From assembly GCF_036320485.1 (NCBI RefSeq), contig NZ_CP132911.1, positions 2,542,001-2,606,000 on the forward strand: 64,000 nucleotides of DNA. Direction: 5' to 3'. The position numbers and the translations under genes were made by a program. This document shows, in pieces, positions 8,641 through 17,593 of the stretch; position 1 is the stretch's first letter, and each line of letters begins with the position of its first letter. The notes beneath the pieces are model-generated. The model saw only the letters and a list, made by a program, of their open reading frames with translations. It ran no database searches and was not told the DNA's origin. Source of the DNA: Dyella sp. A6 (GTDB lineage Bacteria; Pseudomonadota; Gammaproteobacteria; Xanthomonadales; Rhodanobacteraceae).

Positions 8641-8690
8641 GTGTCTCCTTCGCACCGCAGCCGGGATATCTTCGACGGAAGCCGCAGTGC

Positions 8691-9245
8691 TCAGTCGTCG
8701 GCGCGGGTTCTGGCGGTGAGCACGTGGTCCTCCCAGACGCCGTTGATGCGCAGGTAACGCTTGGCGTAACCCTCGCGCTCGAACCCCAACCGCGCCAGCA
8801 GACGCGCGCTGCGCTCATTGCGCGGCATGTGGTTGGCCATGACGCGGTGCAGGTCCAGCTCGCCGAAGGCCCAGTCCAGGCCAGCGCGCAGGGCTTCCTG
8901 CATCAGGCCCTGCCCCTGCGCTTCGGCCGCCACGCCATAACCCAGATGACAGGCCTGGAACACACCACGTACCACGTTGGCGAAGGTGAAGGTCGCCAGG
9001 ATCGTCTCGCCGTCGGGATCCAGCACCAGCAGCGGATAACCGCGCCCCTGTGCGGCCGCCTCGCGGCCCTCGGCAATCGTGCGCACGCAATGATCGAGCG
9101 TGTAGTACGAAGCATCGCGTAGCGGCTCCCACGGCGCCAGATGCACACGGTTGTCGGCGCGGTAGCGCAGCAGTGCCACCGCATCGACCTCGTCGGCCAG
9201 GCGGATCCGGGTACGCGGCGTGTACAGCTCGGGCGAAGCGATCAC
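8691..9245 (-). CDS. rimJ: RimJ/RimL-family GNAT N-acetyltransferase
   Basis: 184 residues. The RimJ arrangement is visible: TRIRLADEVDAVALLRY at the N-terminus, NRVHLAPWEP, the central LLVLDPDGETILATFTF strands, the acetyl-CoA loop GYGVAAEAQGQGLMQEAL (Q/RxxGxG/A type) and HRVMANHMPRNERSARLLARLGF. RimJ acetylates the N-terminal Ala of ribosomal protein S5; relatives act on other N-termini or small amines. Its start overlaps the stop of the S-formylglutathione hydrolase gene by 4 bp, so the two are translationally coupled. Confidence 0.85.
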   Translation of the reverse strand: MIASPELYTPRTRIRLADEVDAVALLRYRADNRVHLAPWEPLRDASYYTLDHCVRTIAEGREAAAQGRGYPLLVLDPDGETILATFTFANVVRGVFQACHLGYGVAAEAQGQGLMQEALRAGLDWAFGELDLHRVMANHMPRNERSARLLARLGFEREGYAKRYLRINGVWEDHVLTARTRADD

Positions 9246-10090
9246 GCCAGTCCCAGCGCGCGGGCATGGTGCTGCAGATGCTCGCCGGCAAAGCTGGCGA
9301 TGAACCAGTAGCTGTGGTCATAGCCGGCATGCCGGCGCAGGTCCAGCGCCTGCCCCGCTTCAGCGCAGGCCTGCTCGAACAGTTCGGGCCTGAGCTGGTT
9401 GGCCAGGAACGGGTCGGCCTCGCCCTGGTCGATCAGGATCGTGCCCGGGAAGCCACCGCGACGCACCAGCTCGCAGGCGTCGTGCCGGGCCCAGGCAGCG
9501 CGGTCGTCGCCCAGGTAACGCGGCAGCGCCTTGTGCCCCCACGGCACCTGCATGGGCGCCACGATGGGCGCGAACGCGGATACCGAGCGATAGCGTTCGG
9601 GATGCTTGAGTGCCAGGGTCAGGGCGCCGTGGCCACCCATCGAATGGCCGCAGATCGCGCTGCGCGACACGTCCACCGGAAAGTGCGCTGCCAGCAAGGC
9701 CGGCAGTTCGTCCACCACGTAGCTTTCCATGCGGAAACGCGAGGACCATGGCGTCTGCGTGGCATCGAGATAAAACCCGGCGCCCTCGCCGAACTCCCAG
9801 TCGCCGGTGGCACCCTTGAAGCCGGTCTCGCGCGGGCTGGTGTCCGGCATCACCAGCGCCAGTCCCAGCCGGGCGGCAAGGCGCTGCATACCGGCCTTGA
9901 TCGTGGCGGTCTCTTCGGTACAGGTCAGTCCGGCCAGGTAGTAGAGCACCGGACAGGGCGCCGCCTCGGCCTGCGGCGGCAGATACAGTGCGAAGCGCAT
10001 CGGCCCGCCGCAGCTGGCCGACACGTGCCGGTGGAAGCCCTGCGTGCCGCCGAAGCAGTGTTGCGCGGAAATCGTCTCGATCGCAGTCAT
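9242..10090 (-). CDS. fghA: S-formylglutathione hydrolase
   Basis: 282 residues, the usual size. Esterase D family signatures: LPPQAEAAPCPVLYYLAGLTCTE, the GATGDWEFGEGAGFYLDAT segment, nucleophile elbow GHSMGGHGAL (Ser about 150), a catalytic Asp in DQGEADPFL and His in AGYDHSYWFI. It hydrolyses S-formylglutathione to formate and glutathione, the second step of glutathione-dependent formaldehyde detoxification. The partner dehydrogenase FrmA/AdhC is not in the window; downstream coupling is to rimJ instead, so the enzyme may rely on an unlinked dehydrogenase. Confidence 0.92.
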   Translation of the reverse strand: MTAIETISAQHCFGGTQGFHRHVSASCGGPMRFALYLPPQAEAAPCPVLYYLAGLTCTEETATIKAGMQRLAARLGLALVMPDTSPRETGFKGATGDWEFGEGAGFYLDATQTPWSSRFRMESYVVDELPALLAAHFPVDVSRSAICGHSMGGHGALTLALKHPERYRSVSAFAPIVAPMQVPWGHKALPRYLGDDRAAWARHDACELVRRGGFPGTILIDQGEADPFLANQLRPELFEQACAEAGQALDLRRHAGYDHSYWFIASFAGEHLQHHARALGLA

Positions 10091-10129
10091 GGTGCCCTCG
10101 CCGTGTGCAAGAGCGCCATGATAACGGGC

Positions 10130-10879
10130 TCAGCGTTCCTGGTCGGTCGGCCGCATCAGCACCTCGTTGATGTTGACGTGCGACGGGCGGCTCACGCAGA
10201 AGGCGATCGTCTCGGCCACGTCCTGGCTCTGCAACTGGCGCATGCTGTCGGCCCAGGCATTCAGTGCATCCTTGGTCGCGGCATGGCCGATGTGGTCGCG
10301 CAGCTCGGTTTCGACCACCCCCGGCTCGATCACGCTGACCCGGATGTTGTCCTTGTAGACCTCGCGACGCAGCGCCTCGGAGAACGCCACCACGCCGAAC
10401 TTGGTGGCCGAATAGGCGGCCGCGTTCGGGTTGGCCACGCGGCCGGCAGTGGACGAGATGTTGACGATGTGGCCGTCGCGCCGCGCGCGCATGCCGGCCA
10501 GTGCGGCCTGGGTCGAGGCGATCAGACCCAGCACGTTGAGCTCCAGCATGTGCCGCCAGCGGCCCAGATCGGCCTCGCCGACTGGCTCCAGATACATCAC
10601 GCCGGCATTGTTCACGAGGATGTCCAGACGTCCAAAATGCCGCTCGGTCTCGTGCACGATGCGCTGCGCCTCGGCCTCGTCGGCCAGGTCGGCGGTGAGC
10701 ACCAGCGGCTCGGCACCGAGTGCCTTGAGCTGCGCCGCCAGCGCATCCAGCCGGTCGCGCCGGCGAGCGGTGACAGCCAGTCTGGCGCCCTGCCGGGCCA
10801 GCTCCAGCGCGGTGGCTTCGCCGATGCCCGAGGATGCGCCGGTGACCAGGGCGACGCGGCCGTTCAATCGATTCGACAT
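10130..10879 (-). CDS. Short-chain dehydrogenase/reductase (YdfG-like)
   Basis: 249 residues, classical SDR. Cofactor motif ALVTGASSGIGEATAL (TGxxxGxG), a basic residue pair after strand 2 (TARRRDRLDAL) indicating NADP(H), VLTADLADEA, NNAGVMYLEP, catalytic Ser in VNISSTAGR and YSATKFGVVAFSEAL (YxxxK), then VIEPGVVETEL. The VETELRDHI wording is like YdfG/serine 3-dehydrogenase-type enzymes acting on 3-hydroxy acids. It is 39 bp upstream of the fghA start and faces away from deaD. Confidence 0.88.
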   Translation of the reverse strand: MSNRLNGRVALVTGASSGIGEATALELARQGARLAVTARRRDRLDALAAQLKALGAEPLVLTADLADEAEAQRIVHETERHFGRLDILVNNAGVMYLEPVGEADLGRWRHMLELNVLGLIASTQAALAGMRARRDGHIVNISSTAGRVANPNAAAYSATKFGVVAFSEALRREVYKDNIRVSVIEPGVVETELRDHIGHAATKDALNAWADSMRQLQSQDVAETIAFCVSRPSHVNINEVLMRPTDQER

Positions 10880-10985
10880 GATGGACCCCTATACGGATGG
10901 ACTCAGTGAGGGTGGGGGCGCGCCAAGCTGATACAATAGGGGCCTCTCCCCCGCATGCCGTCGCGCGTGCCACTCGAGGTTTCCC

Positions 10986-12818
10986 ATGTCCGCCCCGTCT
11001 TCCGACCACGCCCCGGCTGCCGCCGGCTTCACCGCGCTTGCCCTCTCACCGGAAGTGCTGCGCGCGCTGGCCGACGTGGGCTACGAATCGCCCTCGCCGA
11101 TCCAGGCCGCCACCATTCCGCCGCTGCTGGAAGGTCGCGACGTACTGGGCCAGGCACAGACCGGCACCGGCAAGACCGCCGCTTTCGCCCTGCCGATCCT
11201 GACCCGGATCGACCTCAAGCCCGGCAAGCCGCAGGCGCTGGTGCTGGCGCCCACGCGCGAGCTGGCGATCCAGGTGGCCGAGGCGTTCCAGCGCTATGCC
11301 GCGCACCTGCCCGGACTGCAGGTGCTGCCGATCTACGGCGGACAGAGCTACGGCCCGCAGCTGCACGCGCTGCGCCGTGGCGTGCACATCGTGGTGGGCA
11401 CGCCCGGTCGCGTGATCGATCATCTGGACAAGGGCACGCTCGACCTGTCGGAACTGAAATACCTGGTGCTCGACGAAGCCGACGAAATGCTGCGCATGGG
11501 CTTCATCGACGACGTCGAGAAGGTGCTTGAGGCCACCCCGCCCGGTCGTCAGGTGGCGCTGTTCTCGGCCACCATGCCGGCACCGATCCGCAAGATCGCC
11601 CAGCGGCACCTGAAGGATCCGACCGAGATCACCATCAAGGCCGCCACCACCACCAACACCAATATCCGCCAGCGTTACTGGTTCGTCAGCGGCTTGCACA
11701 AGCTGGACGCGATGACGCGCATCCTGGAAGCCGAGCCGTTCGACGCGATGATCGTGTTCTCGCGTACCAAGCAGGCCACCGAGGAGCTGGCCGAGAAGCT
11801 GTCCGCCCGCGGTTTCGCCGCGGCCGCGATCAACGGCGACATCGCCCAGCCCCAGCGCGAGCGGGTGATCCAGCAGCTGAAGGACGGCAAGCTCGACATC
11901 CTGGTCGCCACCGACGTGGCCGCCCGCGGCCTCGATGTAGAGCGGATCAGCCACGTGCTGAACTACGACATTCCCTACGATACCGAAAGCTATGTCCACC
12001 GCATCGGCCGCACCGGCCGTGCCGGGCGCAGCGGCGAGGCGATCCTGTTCGTCACCCCGCGCGAGAAGGGCATGCTGCGGGCGATCGAGCGCGCCACGCG
12101 CCAGAAGATCGACGAGATGAAGCTGCCCACCGTCGAGGCGGTGAACGACCAGCGCATCGCCCGCTTCAAGCAGCGCATCAGCGACGTGCTGGCGATCGGC
12201 GGGCTGGAGCAGTTCCAGCAGCTGGTCGAGCAGTACGAGCAGGAACACGACGTGCCGGCGGTGGAGATCGCCGCCGCACTCGCCCGCATCGCCCAGGGCG
12301 ACCGCCCGCTGCTGATGGAGCCGCCGCCGGTGCGCGAGCGCGCGCCGCGCGAAAACGACAGCGAACGCGCGCCGCGACGCCGCGACGCCGATGGCAGCCA
12401 CGAACGGGCACCGCGCCGCGAACATGCGCCGCGGCCGCACGCCACCGAGCCGGGCAAGATCACCTACCGCATCGAAGTCGGTCACGAACACGGCGTGAAG
12501 CCCGGCAACATCATCGGCGCCATCGCCAACGAAGCCGGCCTGGACAGCCAGTTCATCGGCAAGCTCAGCATCCGCGGCGACCACAGCCTGGTCGATCTTC
12601 CCGAGGGCATGCCGAAGGAAATCTTCGAGCACCTGAAGAAGGTGTGGGTCGCCCGCCAGCAACTGCAGATCCATGCATGGGACGGCAACGACGACGGCGG
12701 TTCCGCCGCACCGACGCGTCGGCCTGGCGGCTTCCGCAAGCCCGGCGGCAACCGTCCCGGCAATCGCAAGCCACATCCGCACGGACACGGTGGCGGCAAG
12801 CCGGGCCGCGGCAAGTGA
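10986..12818 (+). CDS. deaD: DEAD-box ATP-dependent RNA helicase DeaD/CsdA
   Basis: 610 residues. Helicase core motifs: [84 protein letters not shown] and [11 protein letters not shown]. After the core comes a conserved dimerisation/linker region, an Arg/Glu-rich low-complexity stretch (about residues 440-490) and the DbpA-like RNA-binding domain (ITYRIEVGHEHGVKPGNIIG ... IRGDHSLVDLPEGMP). A basic GNRPGNRKPHPHGHGGG tail ends it. The family acts on structured mRNA and 50S assembly, particularly at low temperature. TACAAT at 10932 may be its -10 box. Confidence 0.93.
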   Translation: MSAPSSDHAPAAAGFTALALSPEVLRALADVGYESPSPIQAATIPPLLEGRDVLGQAQTGTGKTAAFALPILTRIDLKPGKPQALVLAPTRELAIQVAEAFQRYAAHLPGLQVLPIYGGQSYGPQLHALRRGVHIVVGTPGRVIDHLDKGTLDLSELKYLVLDEADEMLRMGFIDDVEKVLEATPPGRQVALFSATMPAPIRKIAQRHLKDPTEITIKAATTTNTNIRQRYWFVSGLHKLDAMTRILEAEPFDAMIVFSRTKQATEELAEKLSARGFAAAAINGDIAQPQRERVIQQLKDGKLDILVATDVAARGLDVERISHVLNYDIPYDTESYVHRIGRTGRAGRSGEAILFVTPREKGMLRAIERATRQKIDEMKLPTVEAVNDQRIARFKQRISDVLAIGGLEQFQQLVEQYEQEHDVPAVEIAAALARIAQGDRPLLMEPPPVRERAPRENDSERAPRRRDADGSHERAPRREHAPRPHATEPGKITYRIEVGHEHGVKPGNIIGAIANEAGLDSQFIGKLSIRGDHSLVDLPEGMPKEIFEHLKKVWVARQQLQIHAWDGNDDGGSAAPTRRPGGFRKPGGNRPGNRKPHPHGHGGGKPGRGK

Positions 12819-12937
12819 GTTGACGCGCGGGCGCCACGCCCGCGCGATTGTCGCCGTCGGCAAGACGCTGCGTTCCGCCGTACCGGGCTGCAAACCGGTC
12901 GACGGAACCCCATGATGACCTCATTCATCGAGGTCAC

Positions 12938-13726
12938 ATGCCCATGTCCACCCTGCCCAGCCTGTATATCTCCCACGGCTCACCGATGACCGCGCTCCAG
13001 CCCGGCGCCACCGGCGAGCGCCTGGCCGAGCTGTCCGCCAGCCTGCCGCGCCCCGAAGCCATCGTGGTCGCCAGCGCGCACTGGCTTGCCCCCGCCCCGA
13101 CGGTCGGCGGCGCGGCGCAACCGGAAACCATCCACGATTTCCATGGCTTTCCGCCTGAACTGTACCGGCTGCGTTACCCGGCCCCCGGCGCGCCCGCGCT
13201 GGCCGCACGGGTAGCCAAGCGACTGCAGGCCACCGGCATGCCGGCGCGGCTGGACCCGCAACGCGGCCTGGACCATGGCGTGTGGGTGCCGTTGCGCATG
13301 CTGTATCCGCAGGCCGACATCCCGGTGATCCCGCTCACGATCCAGCCGCAGCTCGGGCCGGCGCATCAGTACGCCATCGGTCGCGCGCTGGCGCCACTGC
13401 GCGAGGAAGGCGTCCTGGTGATCGGTTCGGGCAGCATCACCCACAACCTGTACGACCTGCGCGCCGGCTACGACGCGGACCACGAGGCACCGTACGTGCG
13501 CCCGTTCATCAGCTGGATCGAACAACGTCTTGCCGCGGGCGATCTCGACGCCCTGCTGGACTACCGCCGCCAGGCGCCATTCGCCGAACGCGCGCACCCC
13601 ACCGACGAGCACCTGCTGCCGCTGTTCGTCGCGCTCGGTGCCGCCGGCGAACAGGCGCACGCGCAACGCATCGACGCCGGGATCGACCTGGGTTTCCTGG
13701 CGATGGATATCTACCGCTTCGACTGA
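12938..13726 (+). CDS. ygiD: LigB-family extradiol dioxygenase, YgiD (4,5-DOPA dioxygenase) type
   Basis: 262 residues, exactly the usual YgiD size, from the ATG at 12938 (an ATG at 12944 fits the GAGG spacing slightly better). Metal ligands of the class III dioxygenase fold are visible: ISHGSPMTAL (His), VASAHWLAPAP (His) and DHGVWVPLRMLYP (His), with GSGSITHNLYDLR late. Members cleave DOPA-like catechols in vitro and share the fold of protocatechuate 4,5-dioxygenase LigB; the physiological substrate in proteobacteria is not settled. It begins about 120 bp after deaD on the same strand, possibly read through from it. Confidence 0.85.
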   Translation: MPMSTLPSLYISHGSPMTALQPGATGERLAELSASLPRPEAIVVASAHWLAPAPTVGGAAQPETIHDFHGFPPELYRLRYPAPGAPALAARVAKRLQATGMPARLDPQRGLDHGVWVPLRMLYPQADIPVIPLTIQPQLGPAHQYAIGRALAPLREEGVLVIGSGSITHNLYDLRAGYDADHEAPYVRPFISWIEQRLAAGDLDALLDYRRQAPFAERAHPTDEHLLPLFVALGAAGEQAHAQRIDAGIDLGFLAMDIYRFD

Positions 13727-13747
13727 CCGCCCGCGCCGCGGCTGCGC

Positions 13748-14134
13748 TCACGCGCTGCGCGGCAGCGGCGGGTCACTGGGGCCGGGGCGTTCCAGCCAGT
13801 CTTCCGGCGTCAGTACGGCAAGACCGTGCGCGATGCGCCCCTTGTCGCACTGCAGGCTGTGCCGGCCGAACTCCCACGACGGCTCGACTTCGCGGCAGAC
13901 CGACGGCTTGATCGGATGGATGCCGCAGCAGGCAGCCTCACCGATGGTGCCCTGCAGCGCCACGCAACGCGGCGTTTTCGACTGCGTACCGCGCATCACC
14001 ACGCGGTGCGGATCGAGTTTCTCGGTCAGCTCGACGGGCACCGTGCCGCCAAGAAAAGGATCGGTTTCGGACCAGTGGAAGGCGATCCGGAAATGCGCGC
14101 AGCAGGCGCCACAACTCAGGCAGGGATGACTCAT
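13748..14134 (-). CDS. YkgJ-family cysteine-cluster protein (putative Zn/Fe-S)
   Basis: 128 residues. The N-terminal CLSCGACCAHFRI (CxxCxxCC) and later CVALQ ... CCGIHPIKPSVCREVEP and a final Cys in LQCDKG give the eight-or-so Cys pattern of the YkgJ/FliB-related CxxCxxCC family, thought to hold zinc or an iron-sulfur centre. No catalytic role is established for the family. Short, cytoplasmic, single gene, convergent with ygiD. Confidence 0.8.
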   Translation of the reverse strand: MSHPCLSCGACCAHFRIAFHWSETDPFLGGTVPVELTEKLDPHRVVMRGTQSKTPRCVALQGTIGEAACCGIHPIKPSVCREVEPSWEFGRHSLQCDKGRIAHGLAVLTPEDWLERPGPSDPPLPRSA

Positions 14135-14258
14135 ACAAGCCAGCGAAAGCGCACCCCGAGGCGCGCAGCGAGCGGATTCTAGAGCCAGTCGCGAGCCGGC
14201 GGAAGATCCCCCGTCACGGCCTGCCGGCGTCGCCGACAGGCCGCTCCCGGAGTCCGCG

Positions 14259-15122
14259 TCAGGGCTCGCCGGCGAAGGTGTTGCAACTGCGTATATCGCC
14301 GCTGTCCAGTCCGGTCTTGAACCACTTCACCCGCTGCGCCGACGTACCGTGGGTGAACGAGTCGGGCACCACAGTGCCGCGTGCCTCGCGCTGCAGGGTG
14401 TCGTCGCCGATCTGGCTTGCCGCATTCAGCGCCGACGCCACGTCGCCGGGCTGCAGCCACTGCAGCCGTTGCTGGCTGCGGTTGGCCCACACGCCGGCGA
14501 AACAGTCGGCCTGCAGCTCCTGCCGCACCGACAGCCCGTCGGGCCCGTCCATCGGCACGCCACGGCGCTGCAGCTGCTGCACCTTGGCGAAGATGCCGAG
14601 CTGGTTCTGCACGTGGTGCCCCACCTCGTGCGCGATCACGTAGGCCCGCGCGAAATCGCCGCTGGCGTGGAAGCGCTGCTGCAGCTCGCGGAAGAAATCC
14701 AGGTCGAGGTAGACCTTCTGGTCGCCCGGGCAGTAGAACGGCCCCACCGCAGTGGACGCCGTGCCGCAGGCGGTGCGCACGCTGCCGCTGAAAAGCTCCA
14801 GCTTCGGGTCGACATAGGTACGCCCCATCGAGGCAAAAATGTCGCCCCAAGTCTTCTCGGTGGAGCCGAGTATTTTTTCCACGAAAAGCTTCTGTTGCGG
14901 ATCGACCTGGGCCGGCTGGCTTGTGGGCGCATAACCGCCAGTCTGCTGACCGCCCTGGTCCAGCAGGGCCATCGGATTCTTGAAGAACACCCAGCCGAGC
15001 ACGGCCAGGATCAGCAGGCCGCCAAGTCCCAGCCCACGGCCACCACCGAAACGCGGACCTCCGCCACCGCCGCCGCTGTCGACTTCCACGTTGTTGCTGG
15101 TTTCGCCTTTTTGCCAGTCCAT
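14259..15122 (-). CDS. ypfJ: YpfJ-family neutral zinc metallopeptidase, membrane anchored
   Basis: 287 residues from the ATG at 15122, preferred over 15161 because GAGGA lies 8 nt upstream and the MDWQKG start is the family's. Order: a Gly-rich cytoplasmic stretch, one TM helix (LGLGGLLILAVLGWVFF, about 40-58), then a periplasmic peptidase domain with YVIAHEVGHHVQNQLG (HExxH) and a downstream DCFAGVWAN Glu/Asp region. RQELQADCFAGVW is characteristic of the KPN_02809/YpfJ family. Substrate unknown. It is divergent from the MAPEG gene. Confidence 0.88.
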   Translation of the reverse strand: MDWQKGETSNNVEVDSGGGGGGPRFGGGRGLGLGGLLILAVLGWVFFKNPMALLDQGGQQTGGYAPTSQPAQVDPQQKLFVEKILGSTEKTWGDIFASMGRTYVDPKLELFSGSVRTACGTASTAVGPFYCPGDQKVYLDLDFFRELQQRFHASGDFARAYVIAHEVGHHVQNQLGIFAKVQQLQRRGVPMDGPDGLSVRQELQADCFAGVWANRSQQRLQWLQPGDVASALNAASQIGDDTLQREARGTVVPDSFTHGTSAQRVKWFKTGLDSGDIRSCNTFAGEP

Positions 15123-15234
15123 CGCACCGTCCTCGTCCAGGCTGCCGTCTGCGGCATGCAACCATGACGATAGCGCCAGGCGCAGGCTGCGGCCAAACCG
15201 TTAAAGTGGGATACCGCCACCAAAAAGCCTGCCC

Positions 15235-15630
15235 ATGCTCCAGCAACTCCCCGCCCTGGTCGTCCTGCTTTCCGTGCTGCTGATGTTCGGCACCATGTAC
15301 GCCGCGGGCAAGGCACGCGAGAAACACAGCATCAAGGCACCCGCCACCAGCGGCCATCCCGCGTTCGAGCGCGCCTACCGGGTCCAGATGAACACGCTGG
15401 AAAGCACAATGCTGTTCCTGCCCACGCTGTGGCTGGCCGTGCATTACGGCTTTGCCGCCTGGGCCGGCGTGGCCGGGCTGGTGTGGGTTGCCGGCCGGAT
15501 CTGGTATGCCCTGGCCTACCTGCAGGACGCATCGCGTCGCGGCGGTGGCTTCCTACTTGGCATGCTAGGCTGGGCCGCGGTCGTGCTGATGGCCGTCACC
15601 GGTATCGCGCGCACGCTGCTGGCCGGCTGA
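15235..15630 (+). CDS. MAPEG-family membrane protein
   Basis: 131 residues with four hydrophobic segments (about 5-22, 58-76, 80-95, 108-126). The loop KAPATSGHPAFERAYRVQMNTLES contains the E-R-x-x-R-x-x-x-N-x-x-E signature of MAPEG proteins (microsomal glutathione transferase/leukotriene synthase superfamily). Bacterial members are trimeric inner-membrane proteins, some with glutathione transferase activity. It is 9 bp upstream of the CPBP gene and probably co-transcribed. Confidence 0.88.
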   Translation: MLQQLPALVVLLSVLLMFGTMYAAGKAREKHSIKAPATSGHPAFERAYRVQMNTLESTMLFLPTLWLAVHYGFAAWAGVAGLVWVAGRIWYALAYLQDASRRGGGFLLGMLGWAAVVLMAVTGIARTLLAG

Positions 15631-15639
15631 AGGTCCACC

Positions 15640-16497
15640 ATGAATTCCGCGTCGATCACATCTCCGGCCGAACTGCCGCCTCTGCCACCGCCAGCGGCAC
15701 GCATCGACAACGGTCCGCCACAGCTGCCGCAGGCCCCCGGGCTATGGTCCGCGGTCGGCATGATCGCGCTGTATTTCCTGCTGCAGCTTGCACTGAGCGT
15801 CGCCGGCGGGTTCATGGTCGGGCTGGTCGTCGGCCTGAAGCACATGGGCGAGACCGGCGCGCGCATCCGCCAACAGGTCTCGGCGATCATGCAGCAGCCC
15901 GACGCGCTGACCCTGATGGTCGTGCTTACCGTACCGTTGGCCGCACTGGTCGTGATGACGGTGGTCCGCCGCAACTGGCCACGGCTGTGGACACAGGCCT
16001 ACCCGCCGGGCTTCGGCATGCGCCGGCCGGTTACGCCGGCGTTTTTCGTCATCGCCGCCACGGTGGGACTGCTGGTGCCGCCGCTGGGTGGCCTGATCAC
16101 GCAATGGCTGGCGCACGGCCAGCAGGTGACCCAGAACGTGGCCCAGATGGGCCAGAGTGCGACACCGGCGATGCGTGCCCTGCTGCTGGTCGTCGTGGTC
16201 AGCGTCGGCCCGCTGGTGGAAGAACTGCTGTTCCGCGGGGTGCTGCTGTCCGCGCTGCTGCGCCGCTTCCCGACAGCCTGGTCGGTAGCCGCATGCGTGC
16301 TGTTGTTCGGCCTGGTGCATCTGCCCGGCCTGCACTTTCGCTGGTACGCCTTGCCCGACCTGATGCTGCTCGCGCTGGCGCTGTGCTGGCTGCGGCTGAA
16401 GTCCGGTTCGCTGTGGCCTTCGGTGCTGGCGCATGGCGTCAACAACCTGGTGGCGATGGTGGCGCTGTTCGTGACCGTGGCGCATCACCACACCTGA
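15640..16497 (+). CDS. CPBP (Abi/Rce1-like) intramembrane metalloprotease
   Basis: 285 residues, about eight membrane segments after a Pro-rich cytoplasmic N-terminus (LPPLPPPAAR). Catalytic motifs of the CPBP family: EELLFRGVLLSALLRRF (EExxxR), FGLVHLPGLHF (FxxxH) and a final AHGVNNLVAM (HxxxN). These membrane proteases relate to eukaryotic CAAX prenyl endopeptidase Rce1 and, in bacteria, to bacteriocin self-immunity; no bacteriocin gene is near, so the role is open. It lies downstream of the MAPEG gene and converges on maf. Confidence 0.88.
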   Translation: MNSASITSPAELPPLPPPAARIDNGPPQLPQAPGLWSAVGMIALYFLLQLALSVAGGFMVGLVVGLKHMGETGARIRQQVSAIMQQPDALTLMVVLTVPLAALVVMTVVRRNWPRLWTQAYPPGFGMRRPVTPAFFVIAATVGLLVPPLGGLITQWLAHGQQVTQNVAQMGQSATPAMRALLLVVVVSVGPLVEELLFRGVLLSALLRRFPTAWSVAACVLLFGLVHLPGLHFRWYALPDLMLLALALCWLRLKSGSLWPSVLAHGVNNLVAMVALFVTVAHHHT

Positions 16498-16504
16498 TCC
16501 GGCC

Positions 16505-17104
16505 TTATCCCACCGGGCCGAACAGCACCATGCCGGCCTCGCGCAACAAACGGGCCGTCTCGAACAGCGGCAGCCCCATCACGCCCGAATAACTGCCTTG
16601 CAGATGCTCGATCAGCGCCGCGCCGGCGCCCTGGATCGCATAAGCCCCGGCCTTGCCGAACGACTCGCCGGTGGCCACGTACGCCGCGATCGTGGCCTCG
16701 TCCAGGTCAGCGAAACGCACCTCCGACTCGCAGCCGGCCACATGCTCGTCCGCAGCACCGACCAGCCAGGCCACCGAGATCACCCGATGGCTGCGGCCCG
16801 ACAGCCGGCGCAGCATCGCGGCCGCGTCCGAGGCGTCGCGTGGCTTGCCGAATACCTCGTCGTCCAGCACCACTTCGGTGTCCGCGCCCAGTACCCAGGC
16901 ATGCACGGCATCGCCCAGCGCTTCCCTGCCCGCACGGGCCTTGTCGCGGGCGACCCGGCTGACGTAGTCGTACGGCGACTCGCCGGCTGTGCGCTGCTCG
17001 GGCACATCCACATCGAGCGCGGAAAACGCCACGCCGAGTTGTTCGAGCAACTGGCGCCGACGCGGCGACTGCGAGGCGAGGTACAGCTGCGGTGCAGACG
17101 CCAT
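16505..17104 (-). CDS. maf: Maf-family nucleotide pyrophosphatase
   Basis: 199 residues from the ATG at 17104; a GTG at 17110 overlaps the upstream stop and could also serve. Family motif SQSPRRRQLLEQLGVAF at the N-terminus, the VARDKARAGREA helix, GADTEVVLDDEVFGKP and the C-terminal GAYAIQGAGAALIEHLQGSYSGVMGLPLFE. Maf proteins hydrolyse non-canonical or specific NTPs (dTTP/UTP-type for YhdE-like members) to monophosphates. It follows a GNAT gene and rlmH on the same strand, part of the conserved rsfS-rlmH-maf block. Confidence 0.92.
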   Translation of the reverse strand: MASAPQLYLASQSPRRRQLLEQLGVAFSALDVDVPEQRTAGESPYDYVSRVARDKARAGREALGDAVHAWVLGADTEVVLDDEVFGKPRDASDAAAMLRRLSGRSHRVISVAWLVGAADEHVAGCESEVRFADLDEATIAAYVATGESFGKAGAYAIQGAGAALIEHLQGSYSGVMGLPLFETARLLREAGMVLFGPVG

Positions 17105-17106
17105 GG

Positions 17107-17556
17107 TCACAGTCGCAGCCCGTAATGGCAGAAGTGCTGATCGCGCTGCCAGCCCAGTGACTCGTAGAGTGTCTGCGCCGGCAGATTGTCCAGCGCAGTG
17201 GAAAGCGACAGGCTGGATGCGCCACGTGCTGTCGCCGCGGCAGCGGCCGCCTGCATCAGGGCTTTCGCCACGCCCTGCCGACGCGCGGAGATCGCCACGA
17301 ACAGGTCATTGAGCAGATAGGTACGCACGGCACGCACCGATGAAAACAACGGATACAGCTGGGTGAAGCCCAGCGCCGCACCCTGCGCATCGCGGGCCAG
17401 CAGGATCAGCGACTCGCTCCGCTCGATCCGCTCGGCCAGAAAGTCACGGGCGCGGACGGGATCGGGCGCCTGGTCGTAGAACTGGCGATAAGCGTCGTAC
17501 AGCGGAGCCAGATCGTCGAGATCGTGGACAGTCGCCGACTCGATGCGGAAGGACAT
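17107..17556 (-). CDS. GNAT-family N-acetyltransferase
   Basis: 149 residues from the ATG at 17556, where GGAGAG precedes the start by 6-7 nt. A single GNAT domain: IESATVHDLDDLAPLYDAYR, the LLARDAQGAALGFTQLYP strands, LLNDLFVAISARRQGVAKALMQ (R/QxxGxx acetyl-CoA loop) and LSTALDNLPAQTLYESLGW. Substrate unknown. It sits between rlmH and maf and is an addition to the usual rsfS-rlmH-maf order. Confidence 0.85.
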   Translation of the reverse strand: MSFRIESATVHDLDDLAPLYDAYRQFYDQAPDPVRARDFLAERIERSESLILLARDAQGAALGFTQLYPLFSSVRAVRTYLLNDLFVAISARRQGVAKALMQAAAAAATARGASSLSLSTALDNLPAQTLYESLGWQRDQHFCHYGLRL

Positions 17557-17593
17557 GGAAGCTCTCCGGGTTTGCAGTGTGGTCGCCTGACGA